From assembly GCA_050250875.1 (NCBI GenBank), contig JBFWNV010000001.1, positions 434,001 to 498,000 of the forward strand: a DNA stretch of 64,000 bases, read 5' to 3'. Below are positions 27,317 through 38,315 of this stretch, one piece after another (the stretch's first letter is position 1; each line of letters begins with the position of its first letter). The position numbers and the translations under genes were made by a program. This DNA comes from CAWAYR01 sp050250875. GTDB taxonomy: Bacteria > Acidobacteriota > Vicinamibacteria > Vicinamibacterales > UBA2999. The notes beneath the pieces were generated by a model. It saw only the letters and a list, made by a program, of their open reading frames with translations, had not been told where the DNA came from and did not search any database.

Positions 27317-27787
27317 CTAGTTGGCGCCCGACTGCGCCGCGGCGGCGCGACGCATGCCTTCCGTGATGATGCCGACCTTCTCGACACCGGCGCCCTTGGC
27401 GGCGTCGATGACCGCGACGATGTCGCCGTAGCGGAGCACGCCGTCGCCGGCGATGAACATCGTCTTGTCCTTGCGCTCCTCGTAGATCTTGCGCAGCATC
27501 TCCTCGAGATCCCGCAGCTGCACGTCCTGCTTGTTCACCGAGATGACCTTCTGCCCGGTGTACTCCAGCACGATCTGCGAGATGTCGAGCGTCTTCTGGT
27601 CCTTGGTCTTGGTCTCGGCCGGCAGATTGACGTCGATGCCCTTCTGCGACAGCGGCAGCGCGGCCATGAAGATGACCAGCAGCACGAGCAGCACGTCGAT
27701 CATCGGCGTGATGTTCATGTCGCCGTTGGCTTCGAGCTTCTTGGCGGTGACGATCTTCTCGGCGCCGAGGTGATTGTGGTGCGACAT
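27317..27787 (-). CDS. exbD: ExbD/TolR-family biopolymer transport protein (second copy)
   Basis: A 156-residue single-pass inner-membrane protein. A cytoplasmic N-terminus (to about 27) is followed by a transmembrane helix MIDVLLVLLVIFMAALPLS (29-47) that carries the essential Asp of the ExbD/TolR proton path (MNITPMIDVLLVLL), then a periplasmic domain ending LRYGDIVAVIDAAKGAG. With ExbB it uses the proton gradient to drive TonB. It starts one base after the first exbD stop, and its sequence differs clearly from that copy. The unusual pair may form a heteromeric ExbD dimer, as seen in systems with two ExbD genes. Confidence 0.94.
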   Translation of the reverse strand: MSHHNHLGAEKIVTAKKLEANGDMNITPMIDVLLVLLVIFMAALPLSQKGIDVNLPAETKTKDQKTLDISQIVLEYTGQKVISVNKQDVQLRDLEEMLRKIYEERKDKTMFIAGDGVLRYGDIVAVIDAAKGAGVEKVGIITEGMRRAAAAQSGAN

Positions 27788-27788
27788 C

Positions 27789-28217
27789 TCAGTTGCCTCC
27801 CGCCTGGGCCTTGCGCTCGGTGATGAGCCCCATGTCCTCGATGCCCGCCGCCCGCAGCGCGTCCATCACTTCCATGACGCGGCCGTAGGGCGCGTCCTCG
27901 TCGGCCTTGATGAGGATGATGCGATCCTTCTTGCCTTCGAGGATGTCGTCGACCCGGGTGCGGACGTCGGCGTCCGGCACCTGCACTCCGTTGACCCAGA
28001 AGCGGCCGTCCGGAGTGACCCCGACCACCGTCTGGTCCTGCGTCTCCGGCTTGTCGGCGCTGTTGGTCGCCGTCGGCAGCCGGACGTCAACGCCCTTCTG
28101 CAGCAGCGGGGCGATGATCATCATGATGATCAGGAGCACGAGCATGACGTCGACCAGCGGCGTCACGTTGATGTCCGACTTGACGCCTCCTTTGGCGCCG
28201 CCGACATCCATTGCCAT
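27789..28217 (-). CDS. exbD: ExbD/TolR-family biopolymer transport protein (first copy)
   Basis: A 142-residue ExbD-like protein. The N-terminus AMDVGGAKGGVKSDINVTPLVDVMLVLL contains the transmembrane helix (about 24-44) with its conserved Asp, and a periplasmic domain follows, with MEVMDALRAAGIEDMGLITE near the end. It has 37 residues between transmembrane helix and IIL/GRFWVNG segment and carries an extra KPETQDQTVVG loop that the second copy lacks. It lies 67 bp after exbB, with a GC hairpin in between, and is directly followed by the second exbD. Confidence 0.94.
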   Translation of the reverse strand: MAMDVGGAKGGVKSDINVTPLVDVMLVLLIIMMIIAPLLQKGVDVRLPTATNSADKPETQDQTVVGVTPDGRFWVNGVQVPDADVRTRVDDILEGKKDRIILIKADEDAPYGRVMEVMDALRAAGIEDMGLITERKAQAGGN

Positions 28218-28243
28218 GGTGCACTCTCCTCGTTAAGCAGACC

Positions 28244-28268
28244 GGCGCCGCCCGCGAGGGGCGGCGCC
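28244..28268 (-). other. GC-rich hairpin between exbB and exbD
   Basis: GGCGCCGCCC (28244-28253) pairs with 28259-28268 around a 5-base loop. No T-run follows, so a role in mRNA stability or in setting the ratio of ExbB to ExbD is more likely than termination. Confidence 0.55.
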
Positions 28269-28284
28269 ACGATGCAGATGCAGC

Positions 28285-29052
28285 CTAGGACGTCTTCCGG
28301 ATGAAGTAGTCGAGCAGCTCCGACGACGAGTTGTCCATCTCGACGTTGAAGTACTCGAGGCGGCCGGTCAGGTAGTTGTAGAACCACACCGCCGGGATGG
28401 CCACGAACAGTCCGAGCGCGGTCTCGACCAGCGCCTCGGCGATACCGGCCGACACGGCGCCGATGCCGCCCGACCCGGTCGAGGCGATGCCGACGAACGC
28501 GTTGATGACGCCGACCACCGTGCCGAGCAGACCGACGAACGGGGCGGTGGCGCCGATGGTCGCCAGGCTCGAGACGCCCTTCTTCAGGTCGTTCGAGGTC
28601 AGCGCGGTGGCGCGCTGGATCGAGCGGCGGACGGTGTCGAGCAGGTCGTCACGGTTCAGAGCCGCGCCGCCGCTGCTGTCCTGCTGGAACTGGTACTCCT
28701 GCAGGCCGGCCAGCACCACCTTGGCGAGGTGGCTGTAGCGGTAGTCCTTCGAGGACGACAGCTGGATGGCCTCCTTCAGGCGGCCGTCCTTGAGGTGCTT
28801 GGCGACCAGCGGCGCATACATCTTCGACTGCTTCTTGGCCTGGCTGAAGGTGTAGATGCGCTCGATGGCGACACCCACCGACCAGAACGACATGATGAAC
28901 AAGCACGCGGCGATGGCCATGGCCACCGGACCCATCTGCTCGAACATCTCGATGAAGTCGATGCCGCCGCCTTCCTGGGCGAACGCGGGCGTGCTGACGA
29001 GCAGAGCGCCGAGACCGGCGAATGCAATCTGACCAATTCTCCGAGCGTTCAT
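28285..29052 (-). CDS. exbB: ExbB/TolQ-family (MotA-type) proton channel protein
   Basis: A 255-residue protein. A signal-like hydrophobic N-terminus (IGQIAFAGLGALLVSTPAFAQ) precedes three membrane helices: MAIAACLFIMSFWSVGVAIER (about 35-55), TIGATAPFVGLLGTVVGVINA (about 150-172) and ALVETALGLFVAIPAVWFYN (about 195-216). The GLLGTVVG and ETALGLFVAIPA segments are the MotA/TolQ/ExbB signature. It forms the pentameric channel around the ExbD dimer. The ATG at 29052 is preferred because GGAGG lies 6 bases upstream; an in-frame start 14 codons earlier has no such site. Confidence 0.94.
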   Translation of the reverse strand: MNARRIGQIAFAGLGALLVSTPAFAQEGGGIDFIEMFEQMGPVAMAIAACLFIMSFWSVGVAIERIYTFSQAKKQSKMYAPLVAKHLKDGRLKEAIQLSSSKDYRYSHLAKVVLAGLQEYQFQQDSSGGAALNRDDLLDTVRRSIQRATALTSNDLKKGVSSLATIGATAPFVGLLGTVVGVINAFVGIASTGSGGIGAVSAGIAEALVETALGLFVAIPAVWFYNYLTGRLEYFNVEMDNSSSELLDYFIRKTS

Positions 29053-29104
29053 CGTGTTCCTCCGGAAAAGACCCTGATAAGGAGTCGTCATCAAACGCCG
29101 CGAC

Positions 29105-29824
29105 CTACTGCAGCGTGAACTGGACCGTGACCGTCATGATGACCGGCACGGGCACGCCGTTCAGCAAGGTCGGCGTGAACTGCCACTGCTTCACCGCGTC
29201 GAGCGCCGCCTGGTCGAGCAGAGGAATCGACCGCAGCACGCGGGCATCCTGCACCGCGCCGCTCGGGCCGATGGTGGCCTCGATGATCACGATGCCCTGG
29301 ACGCGCGCCGACTGCGCGATTGGCGGGTAGGTCGGGTTGACGTGCTTGACCTTCTGCGGCGGCTTGATGTTGCCGCCGACGCGCACCGGCTGGGTGGGCG
29401 GCGGCGGCGGCGGCGGCGGTGCCTCGGGGATGCCGCCGGTGATGCCGCCGACGACGCCGCCGGCGAGACCGCCGTCGACGCCACCGACCTGCCCTTCGAA
29501 GCCGGCCTCGATACCGGTCTCCGGCTTGATCTCACTGGGCGCCTCGACCGGGGCGGCCGTCGGGTTGACCTCGACCTCGGGCGGAGGTGCGGCCGCCTGC
29601 GGCGGGGGCGGGGGCGGGGGCGGCGGGGGCGGCGGGGGCGGCGCCGCGACGAACGCCATCATCGAGGGCGGCGTCGGCAGGATGTCGGCCGCCATCAGCG
29701 GCACGATCACGATGGCCGCCAGGATCGCGACCTCCGCCAGCATCGTCAGGGCAACGGTATAACCCGACTTGTTGCCCATCTTGATGGACGGGTCGACGAC
29801 ATCACCAAAGAGGTCGCGTGGCAC
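29105..29824 (-). CDS. tonB: Energy transducer TonB
   Basis: A 239-residue TonB. One N-terminal transmembrane helix (VALTMLAEVAILAAIVIVPLMA, about 24-46) is followed by a periplasmic linker with a run of 14 consecutive prolines, a Gly-rich stretch (EGQVGGVDGGLAGGVVGG), a second Pro run, and the C-terminal TonB domain (about 155-239, HVNPTYPPIAQSARVQGIV and VKQWQFTPTLLNGVPVPV) that contacts the TonB box of outer-membrane receptors. It starts at GTG 29824 after an AGGAGG site. It heads the operon, with a near-consensus promoter 59 bases upstream. Confidence 0.93.
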   Translation of the reverse strand: MPRDLFGDVVDPSIKMGNKSGYTVALTMLAEVAILAAIVIVPLMAADILPTPPSMMAFVAAPPPPPPPPPPPPPPQAAAPPPEVEVNPTAAPVEAPSEIKPETGIEAGFEGQVGGVDGGLAGGVVGGITGGIPEAPPPPPPPPTQPVRVGGNIKPPQKVKHVNPTYPPIAQSARVQGIVIIEATIGPSGAVQDARVLRSIPLLDQAALDAVKQWQFTPTLLNGVPVPVIMTVTVQFTLQ

Positions 29825-29882
29825 GTGTCTCTTCCTCCTACCTGACCCGCCGACGGTCGCCGGCCGAACCGCAAGGCCGCCG

Positions 29883-29912
29883 ATTATAGCGACGGGTTTT
29901 TTGGGGTGTCAA
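29883..29912 (-). promoter_or_regulatory. Near-consensus sigma70 promoter of the tonB operon
   Basis: On the minus strand TTGACA (29907-29912), an 18-bp spacer and TATAAT (29883-29888) are both perfect hexamers, about 59 bases upstream of the GTG start of tonB. This is the best match to the consensus in the window. Confidence 0.88.
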
Positions 29913-30120
29913 CGAAAGAGGCGGTGTGCTGCCCCGGGTGGTCGACACCTCTGTCTTCTGCTTTGACACCGGTTCTCGGAAAGTGGCACCAACCGTTTCG
30001 GCGCCCGTGATTCCGGCGGCGAGAGATCGGCTCCGACGCGCCTGGGGACGCGCCGGAAACCGGGGCATTCTAGTGGCGCCGCCGGCCGTCGTCAATCGCC
30101 GCGCGCCGGTCGATTGCATG

Positions 30121-30154
30121 AGAAAACGGCGGAGGCCGAAGACGACCCCCGCCG
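30121..30154 (-). terminator. Rho-independent terminator after hppA
   Basis: On the minus strand a 9-bp stem with one mismatch (30046... arms 30146-30154 and 30127-30135) is followed by TTTTCT. It lies about 70 bases beyond the hppA stop. Confidence 0.75.
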
Positions 30155-30226
30155 CATGGCGAACAAAAGACGACAATTCCGTGAACGTCGTGCCGGACCC
30201 GGACTTTCCCGGCGCCGCTGGCCTGG

Positions 30227-32704
<2,478 letters not shown>

Positions 32705-32750
32705 ACGTCTGCTCTCAGCTCCTCGATCCGTGCCGGTGAACCGCAGAATC

Positions 32751-33356
32751 CTACACTCCCGCCGCGTCGCCGCGGGAGCGAAGTGACGGCGGCAGCGCCA
32801 TGCCGCCGGTCAGGAAGATCCGGACGCCGTCCTCGACGGTCAGGTCCGGGTAGTGCACCACATAGGCGGGGAACGCCACGATGTCCCCCAGGTACAGATG
32901 GTTGGTCGGCACGTAGACGGCCACGAAGGGCTCGGGGCCGGCGCCGCGGTCGAGCGTGAACTCGCGGGTCAGGAAGCCGAGCAGCAGGCCGCGGGCCGGA
33001 TCCTCGACCAGGACGACGCGCTTGAAGCCGGCGTCGTTGTCGGGCGAGAAGGCGGCGATCAGCTGTTTCACCGGCGCGTAGACGGTCTTGAAGACCGGCA
33101 CCCGCAGCAGCCACGACTCGCCGCGCTGCAGCACCCGCTTGCCGATGACGTTGGTGGCCAGCGCGCCGACGCCGAGCACCAGCGTGGCCATCACCAGGAC
33201 GCCGACCCCCGGCACCGCCCGCCCGAACAGCCGGGCGGCGATCGGCGTCGCGAAGTCGTCGACGAAGCGGAACGCCCAGACCAGCGCGGCGACGCTGACG
33301 ATGAGCGGCACCGTCACGAAGAACCCGGTGATGAAGCTCCGGCGCAGCCACTGCAT
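32751..33356 (-). CDS. DUF502-family membrane protein
   Basis: A 201-residue protein with two N-terminal membrane helices (SFITGFFVTVPLIVSVAALVWAF, about 6-28, and VPGVGVLVMATLVLGVGALATN, about 48-69) and a conserved soluble domain containing VPVFKTVYAPVKQLIAAFS, VLVEDPARGLLLGFLTRE and VYVPTNHLYLGDIVAFP. This matches the DUF502 family, whose function is not established; the same fold occurs in plant COV1-like membrane proteins. The ATG at 33356 lies 7 bp after uppP. The frame continues upstream, but that stretch overlaps uppP. Confidence 0.88.
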   Translation of the reverse strand: MQWLRRSFITGFFVTVPLIVSVAALVWAFRFVDDFATPIAARLFGRAVPGVGVLVMATLVLGVGALATNVIGKRVLQRGESWLLRVPVFKTVYAPVKQLIAAFSPDNDAGFKRVVLVEDPARGLLLGFLTREFTLDRGAGPEPFVAVYVPTNHLYLGDIVAFPAYVVHYPDLTVEDGVRIFLTGGMALPPSLRSRGDAAGV

Positions 33357-33363
33357 CGCCGGC

Positions 33364-34164
33364 CTACAGCCACCCGGCGCCGACGGCGGCGAGCAGCGCG
33401 GCGCCGGTGACGATCCGGTACCACGCGAAGGGCGCGAATCCGGAGCGGCCGACGAAGCGGAGGAACGGCTTGACCACCACCACGGCGGCCAGGAAGGCGG
33501 TGACGAAGCCGACGGCGATCTGCAGGAACCGCTCCGGCGCCAGCACGTGCCGCACCTCGAGCAGGTCGTGGGCAAACGCCGCGGTCATCGTCGGCATCGA
33601 GAGGAAGAACGAGAACTCGGCGGCGGTGGTCCGCTGCAGGCCCATCGCCACGCCGCCGACGATGGTCGCGCCCGATCGCGACACGCCCGGCACCAGCGCC
33701 AGCACCTGGCACAGGCCGACCCCGAAGGCGCGGGCGGGCGGAATGTGATCGACGTCGTGGACGTCGGGCACCGGCCCGACGCGCTCGAGCGCCAGCATCA
33801 CCACTCCGCCGGCGACGAACGCCACGCCGATGACGGTCGGACTGTAATAGAGCACCTGCTTCACGAAGTCGGAGAACAGCGCGCCGGCGACCAGCGCCGG
33901 CAGGCAGCCGGCCGCCACCAGCAGCGCGAACCGCCGCGCCGCGCGGTCGTGCGGCAGCCCCCGTACCACCGCCCAGACCTTCACCCGGTACAGCCAGACC
34001 ACCGCCAGGATCGCCCCGAGCTGGATCATGACGGTGAAGGCCCCACCCGGGTCGGCGAAGCCGAGGAACCGTTCGGCCAGCAGCAGGTGCGCCGTCGACG
34101 ACACCGGCAGGAACTCGGTGAGTCCCTGCACGACACCGAGGAGCGCCGCGACCAGCAGATCCAC
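33364..34164 (-). CDS. uppP: Undecaprenyl-diphosphatase
   Basis: A 266-residue inner-membrane phosphatase that recycles undecaprenyl pyrophosphate, the lipid carrier of peptidoglycan and other glycans. Both catalytic signatures are present: GLTEFLPVSSTAHLLL near the N-terminus and PGVSRSGATIVGG in the middle (about 155-170), with about eight hydrophobic helices. Its loss or overexpression affects bacitracin sensitivity in model species. It starts at GTG 34164, 10 bp after secF. Confidence 0.96.
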   Translation of the reverse strand: MDLLVAALLGVVQGLTEFLPVSSTAHLLLAERFLGFADPGGAFTVMIQLGAILAVVWLYRVKVWAVVRGLPHDRAARRFALLVAAGCLPALVAGALFSDFVKQVLYYSPTVIGVAFVAGGVVMLALERVGPVPDVHDVDHIPPARAFGVGLCQVLALVPGVSRSGATIVGGVAMGLQRTTAAEFSFFLSMPTMTAAFAHDLLEVRHVLAPERFLQIAVGFVTAFLAAVVVVKPFLRFVGRSGFAPFAWYRIVTGAALLAAVGAGWL

Positions 34165-34174
34165 GGCGGTCGGG

Positions 34175-35140
34175 CTACGACCGCCGCGCGGTGGCGGCCT
34201 TGACCTTGACCGGCGCGGCCGCCGCGGCGGCGGGCGCGCCGCTGCGGTTGCCGAGGATGATGGCGATGGCAGCGGCGATGAACACCGTCGAGTAGGTGCC
34301 GCTGACGATCCCGACCAGCATCGTGAAGGCGAAGCCCTCGAGCACCTCGCCGCCGAACACGTAGAGCGCCAGCACCGACAGGAACGTCGTGCCGGCGGTG
34401 ATGATCGTGCGGCTCAGCGTCTGGTTGACGGCGGTGTTGACCACCTTCTCCAGCGGGTCGCGCCGCATCTTGGAGCGGACGTTCTCGCGTACCCGGTCGA
34501 AGATCACGATGGTGTCGTTCACCGAGTAGCCGGTGATGGTGAGCAGCGCGGCGACGATGTTGAGCGACAGGTCGTAGCCGAAGAAGGCCAGGAACGCCAG
34601 CGTGACCAACACGTCGTGCAGCGTGGCGGCGATGGCCCCGACGGCGAAGGCCGGGCGGAACCGGAAGGCGATGTAGACGGCGATGCCGAGGATCGAGAAG
34701 AGCGTGGCGTAGAGGCCCTTCAGCTGCAGCTCGCGGCCGATCACCGGCCCGACGATTTCCTGCGACAGCAGCTCGAACGTCGGCAGTCCGGCCCCCTGCA
34801 GCGCCGCGATCACCGCCCGGGCGCCCTGTTCGAGCGAGACCCCCTGTTCTTCGGCCAGTTCGGGCAGCCGCACCAGCACCTGGTTGTCGGCCGGGTCGCC
34901 GTAGCTCTGCACCACCTTCTCGCCGGGCACGCCGGCCAGCGCCTGGCGGACGGCGTCCTCGGCCACCGGCGCCTCGAACTTGACGACGACGATGGTGCCA
35001 CCGGTGAAGTCGATGCCGAGCGGGATGCCGCCGCGCGACACCGTGAAGGCGATGCCGGCGAGGACGACGAGCGTCGACAGCGCGATGGCGTGCCAGCGCC
35101 AGCGGATGAAGTCGTAGTTGGCGTTCTCGAAGATGCGCAT
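34175..35140 (-). CDS. secF: Protein translocase subunit SecF
   Basis: A 321-residue RND-like membrane protein that, with SecD, uses the proton gradient to help pull proteins through SecYEG. First transmembrane helix WHAIALSTLVVLAGIAFTVSRG (about 14-35), periplasmic domain with GIDFTGGTIVVVKF, and the C-terminal five-helix bundle with GYSVNDTIVIFDRVREN and TLSRTIITAGTTFLSVLALYVFGGE. Length is normal. It lies 15 bp after secD. Confidence 0.97.
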   Translation of the reverse strand: MRIFENANYDFIRWRWHAIALSTLVVLAGIAFTVSRGGIPLGIDFTGGTIVVVKFEAPVAEDAVRQALAGVPGEKVVQSYGDPADNQVLVRLPELAEEQGVSLEQGARAVIAALQGAGLPTFELLSQEIVGPVIGRELQLKGLYATLFSILGIAVYIAFRFRPAFAVGAIAATLHDVLVTLAFLAFFGYDLSLNIVAALLTITGYSVNDTIVIFDRVRENVRSKMRRDPLEKVVNTAVNQTLSRTIITAGTTFLSVLALYVFGGEVLEGFAFTMLVGIVSGTYSTVFIAAAIAIILGNRSGAPAAAAAAPVKVKAATARRS

Positions 35141-35155
35141 GGCGGAAGCTGGGCC

Positions 35156-36715
35156 CTAGATGCTCATGGTCGCCGGCTGCTGGCGCCGCGACAGGAACAG
35201 CTCGAACATCGCCCGCGACACGAACACCGCGGTGAAGACGTTCGAAAGGAGGCCGATCGTCAGCGTCGTGGCGAAGCCGCGGATCGGGCCGGTGCCGAAC
35301 TGGAAGAGGAACGCCGCGGCGATGAGCGAGGCGACGTGGGTATCGACGATGGTCCAGAACACCCGGTCGAAGCCGGCGGCGACCGCCGCCTTGGGCGCCT
35401 TGCCGGCGGCCAGCTCTTCCTTGATGCGCTCGAAGATGAGCACGTTGGAATCGACGCCCATGCCAATGGTCAGGATGAAGCCGGCGATGCCCGGCAGGGT
35501 CATCGTCGCGCCGAGGTAGGCCATCAGGCCGAGCAGGATGACCAGGTTGGCCGAGATCGAGACGAAGGCGTTGACGCCGGCCAGCTTGTAGTAGACGAGC
35601 AGGAACAGCAGCACGAAGCCGAGCCCGCCGGCCGAGGCGTAGACGCCGGCGCGCACCGAGTCGGCGCCGAGCGACGGGCCGACGGTGCGTTCCTCGAGAT
35701 AGGTCAGCGACGCCGGCAGCGCGCCGGAGCGCAGCACCAGGCCGAGGTCGCCGGCCTCCTGCTGGGTGAAGTTGCCGGTGATGCGGCCCTCGCTGTCGAT
35801 GCGCGACTGGATGTTGGGCGCCGAGTAGATGCGGCCGTCGAGCACGATGGCCAGCTGGCGGTTGATGTTGGCCTGGGTGAAGGCGCCGAACTTCTGCGCG
35901 CCCTCGGCGTTCAGCGAGAAGCTGACCGCCGGCCGGTTGTTCTCGTCGAGGCTCGGCCGGGCGTTGCGCAGGTCGCGGCCGGTCACGGCGGCGACGCGGC
36001 GCACCGCGTAGTACACGGTGGTGGGCGGCGCGCCGACCGTGCCCTCGCTCTGGCCGGGCAGGATCTGGATGTCGGGCGGCACGTTGCCGGCGAACGCCTG
36101 CCGCGCCGACGCCTCGTCGACGAACGGCCCCTGCTCGACCAGCTTGAGCTCGAGCAGCGCGGTCGAGCGGATGATCTCCTTGGCGCGGTTGACGTCGGTG
36201 ACGCCGGGCAGCTGGACCAGGATCTGGTCGGCGGCGCTGTGGCGGGCGACGATCGGCTCGGCCACGCCCAGCTCGTTGACACGGCGCTCGATGGTCTGGA
36301 TCGCCTGGTTGACCGTCTCCTCGCGGAGCTGGTTGACGACCACCGGCTTGAGCCGGAAGGTGTAGTCGGCGCCCGACTGCGACCGGTCGTAGCTGAGATC
36401 GACGTCGACCAGCGCCTGGCGGAACTGGGCGTCCTGCGCCGACGGCACCGCGGTGACCCGGAACTCCAGCGGCCCGGCGACGGTGACGCCGCCGACGCCG
36501 ATGTTCTGGGTGCGCAGCGTCTCGCGCAGGCGGTCGGCCGCCGATTCGGTCTCGACGCGCAGCGCGTCGTCGGTCTGCACCCGCATCACCAGGTGCACGC
36601 CGCCCTTGAGGTCGAGGCCGAGCCGCACCTTCTCCTGCGGCGGCGTGAACGCCCAGGCGGCCAGGCCGATGACGGCCACGATGGTGAGGAGTTTCCAGCG
36701 CAGGTTCTTCGCCAT
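35156..36715 (-). CDS. secD: Protein translocase subunit SecD
   Basis: A 519-residue partner of SecF. The first helix (LLTIVAVIGLAAWAFTPP) is followed by LGLDLKGGVHLVMRVQ, the large periplasmic P1 domain (about 45-330), with NELGVAEPIVARHSADQILVQLPGV, and the C-terminal six-helix region with SLGADSVRAGVYASAGGLGFV and the proton-path segment VDSNVLIFERIKEELAAGK. It starts at ATG 36715, 10 bp after yajC, in the classic tgt-yajC-secD-secF order. Confidence 0.97.
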   Translation of the reverse strand: MAKNLRWKLLTIVAVIGLAAWAFTPPQEKVRLGLDLKGGVHLVMRVQTDDALRVETESAADRLRETLRTQNIGVGGVTVAGPLEFRVTAVPSAQDAQFRQALVDVDLSYDRSQSGADYTFRLKPVVVNQLREETVNQAIQTIERRVNELGVAEPIVARHSAADQILVQLPGVTDVNRAKEIIRSTALLELKLVEQGPFVDEASARQAFAGNVPPDIQILPGQSEGTVGAPPTTVYYAVRRVAAVTGRDLRNARPSLDENNRPAVSFSLNAEGAQKFGAFTQANINRQLAIVLDGRIYSAPNIQSRIDSEGRITGNFTQQEAGDLGLVLRSGALPASLTYLEERTVGPSLGADSVRAGVYASAGGLGFVLLFLLVYYKLAGVNAFVSISANLVILLGLMAYLGATMTLPGIAGFILTIGMGVDSNVLIFERIKEELAAGKAPKAAVAAGFDRVFWTIVDTHVASLIAAAFLFQFGTGPIRGFATTLTIGLLSNVFTAVFVSRAMFELFLSRRQQPATMSI

Positions 36716-36725
36716 GGTCGTTGTG

Positions 36726-37076
36726 TCAGCTCGCTTCGGCGGCCACCGGCGGCTGCCCTTCGTATCCGACCACGGCGGTGCGCGACACCTTGACGCGCGT
36801 GTTCGGAGCGATCTCGAGCTGGAGCGTCTGCTCGTCCAGCCGGGTGACCGAGCCGTGGATGCCGCCGGTCGTGACCACCTTGTCGCCGACCTTCAGGCCG
36901 CTCAGGAAGGCCTCGACCTTCTTCTGCCGCCGTTTCATCGGCAGCAGGATGATGAAATAGAAAATCGCCAGGACCAGGACGAACGGGATGAACTGGACCA
37001 GCGGACTCGCCCCGCCATTGGGAGGCGCGGCCATGGCCAGGATCGGCCCGGGGTCAGCGAGGGGGAAGAACGTCAT
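36726..37076 (-). CDS. yajC: Preprotein translocase subunit YajC
   Basis: A 116-residue accessory subunit of the SecDF complex. One hydrophobic helix (LVQFIPFVLVLAIFYFIILLP, about 26-46) is followed by the conserved KRRQKKVEAFLSGLKVGDKVVTTGGIHG split over a short cytoplasmic domain. The start ATG overlaps the tgt stop by 4 bases, so the two are translationally coupled. Confidence 0.94.
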   Translation of the reverse strand: MTFFPLADPGPILAMAAPPNGGASPLVQFIPFVLVLAIFYFIILLPMKRRQKKVEAFLSGLKVGDKVVTTGGIHGSVTRLDEQTLQLEIAPNTRVKVSRTAVVGYEGQPPVAAEAS

Positions 37077-38227
37077 GGGGCAAACGGCCGGGAGTCGAGC
37101 GCGCGGAGGTACGCAGCCTTGAACGCGCCGAACGTCCCAAACGCAATAGCCTCCCTAATCAGCCGCATAGTGTCAAGGTAGAAGGCCAGGTTGTGGATGG
37201 TGTTGAGGATGCTGCCGGTGATCTCGCCGGCAACGAACAAATGGCGAAGATAGGCCCGTGAGAAGTGCCGGCACGTGTAACAGCGGCACTCCGGGTCGGG
37301 CGGCGCGTCGTCCTCGGCGAACCGGGCGTTCTTGACGTTGAGCGGCCCCAGCCGGGTGAAGAGCTGCCCGTTGCGGGCGTTGCGGGTCGGCAGCACGCAG
37401 TCGAACAGGTCGATCCCGCGGCTCACCGCCTCGACGAGGTCGGCCGGCGTCCCCACCCCCATCAGGTAGCGGGGCCTGCCCGCCGGCAGCCGCGGCGCCG
37501 TCGCTTCCACCACCTCGTGCATCACCGCATTCGGCTCCCCGACGCTCAGCCCGCCGATGGCGTAGCCCTCGAAGTCGAGCGCCACCAGCGCCGCGGCGCT
37601 CTCGGCCCGCAGGTCCGTGTAGACGCCGCCCTGGACGATGCCGAACTGCGCCTGCCCGGGCGTGGTGGCGGCCGGGCCGTCGCCGCCGCCGGCGCGGATC
37701 GTCTCGAGCCGGGCGCGACACCGGCCGGCCCACCGCGTCGTCAGGTCGAGAGACGCTCGAATCGCCTCACGGGTTGACGGATGCGGCGGGCACTCGTCGA
37801 GCACCATCGCGATGTCGGAGCCGAGCAGCACCTGGATGTCGACGGCGCGCTCCGGCGTGAGCAGCTGGGCGCTGCCGTCGAGGTGCGAGCGGAAGTGGAC
37901 GCCGAGTTCCTCGACCTTGCGCCGCGCCGCCAGGCTGAACACCTGGTAGCCGCCGCTGTCGGTGAGGATGGGACCACTCCAGCCGTTGAAGCGGTGCAGC
38001 CCGCCCCGGCGGGCGATGAGCTCCGCCCCGGGGCGCAGCCACAGGTGATAGGTGTTGCCGAGGATGATGCGCGCCCCGGCCTCTTCGAGCGTGCGCACGG
38101 TCATCGCCTTCACGGCGCCCCGCGTGCCGACCGGCATGAACGCCGGCGTCTCGACGGCGCCGTGCGGGGTCGTCATCACCCCGGCCCGGGCGGCGCCGTC
38201 GGTGTGCGTGACCAGGAACGAGAACAT
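37073..38227 (-). CDS. tgt: tRNA-guanine transglycosylase (queuine tRNA-ribosyltransferase)
   Basis: A 384-residue TIM-barrel enzyme that exchanges G34 of GUN-anticodon tRNAs for preQ1 during queuosine synthesis. Family motifs are TPAFMPVGTRGAVKAMT, the catalytic-Asp region ILTDSGGYQVFSL, YAIGGLSVGEPNAVMHEVV, RYLMGVGTPADLVEAVSRG and GIDLFDCVLPTRNARNG (second Asp), and the zinc site CRCYTC...H near the C-terminus. It is the first gene of the tgt-yajC-secDF block, divergent from ddl, 88 bp between the two starts. Confidence 0.97.
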   Translation of the reverse strand: MFSFLVTHTDGAARAGVMTTPHGAVETPAFMPVGTRGAVKAMTVRTLEEAGARIILGNTYHLWLRPGAELIARRGGLHRFNGWSGPILTDSGGYQVFSLAARRKVEELGVHFRSHLDGSAQLLTPERAVDIQVLLGSDIAMVLDECPPHPSTREAIRASLDLTTRWAGRCRARLETIRAGGGDGPAATTPGQAQFGIVQGGVYTDLRAESAAALVALDFEGYAIGGLSVGEPNAVMHEVVEATAPRLPAGRPRYLMGVGTPADLVEAVSRGIDLFDCVLPTRNARNGQLFTRLGPLNVKNARFAEDDAPPDPECRCYTCRHFSRAYLRHLFVAGEITGSILNTIHNLAFYLDTMRLIREAIAFGTFGAFKAAYLRALDSRPFAP

Positions 38228-38300
38228 CGGGGCTCGGGGCTCGAGACGAAGGGGACGGGCCGGCGATTCGGGACAGTCCCCATCCGCGCCGCTGGCCGCT

Positions 38301-38309
38301 TGCTATTAT
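38301..38309 (+). promoter_or_regulatory. Extended -10 promoter of ddl, leaderless geometry
   Basis: TGC-TATTAT (38301-38309) ends six bases before the GTG start of ddl, so transcription should begin at or next to the start codon. The bases between (CCCTCC) cannot act as a ribosome site. No good -35 is seen, as is common with TGn-extended -10 boxes. Confidence 0.6.
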
Positions 38310-38315
38310 CCCTCC

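Larger units (their letters stand above)
29825..30226. other. Non-coding interval between hppA and tonB
   Basis: About 400 bp with no supported gene. It holds the tonB promoter (29883-29912) and the hppA terminator (30121-30154). The middle part (29930-30110) has a short direct repeat GACGCGCC (about 30034-30052) but no recognisable RNA or reading frame. Confidence 0.6.
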
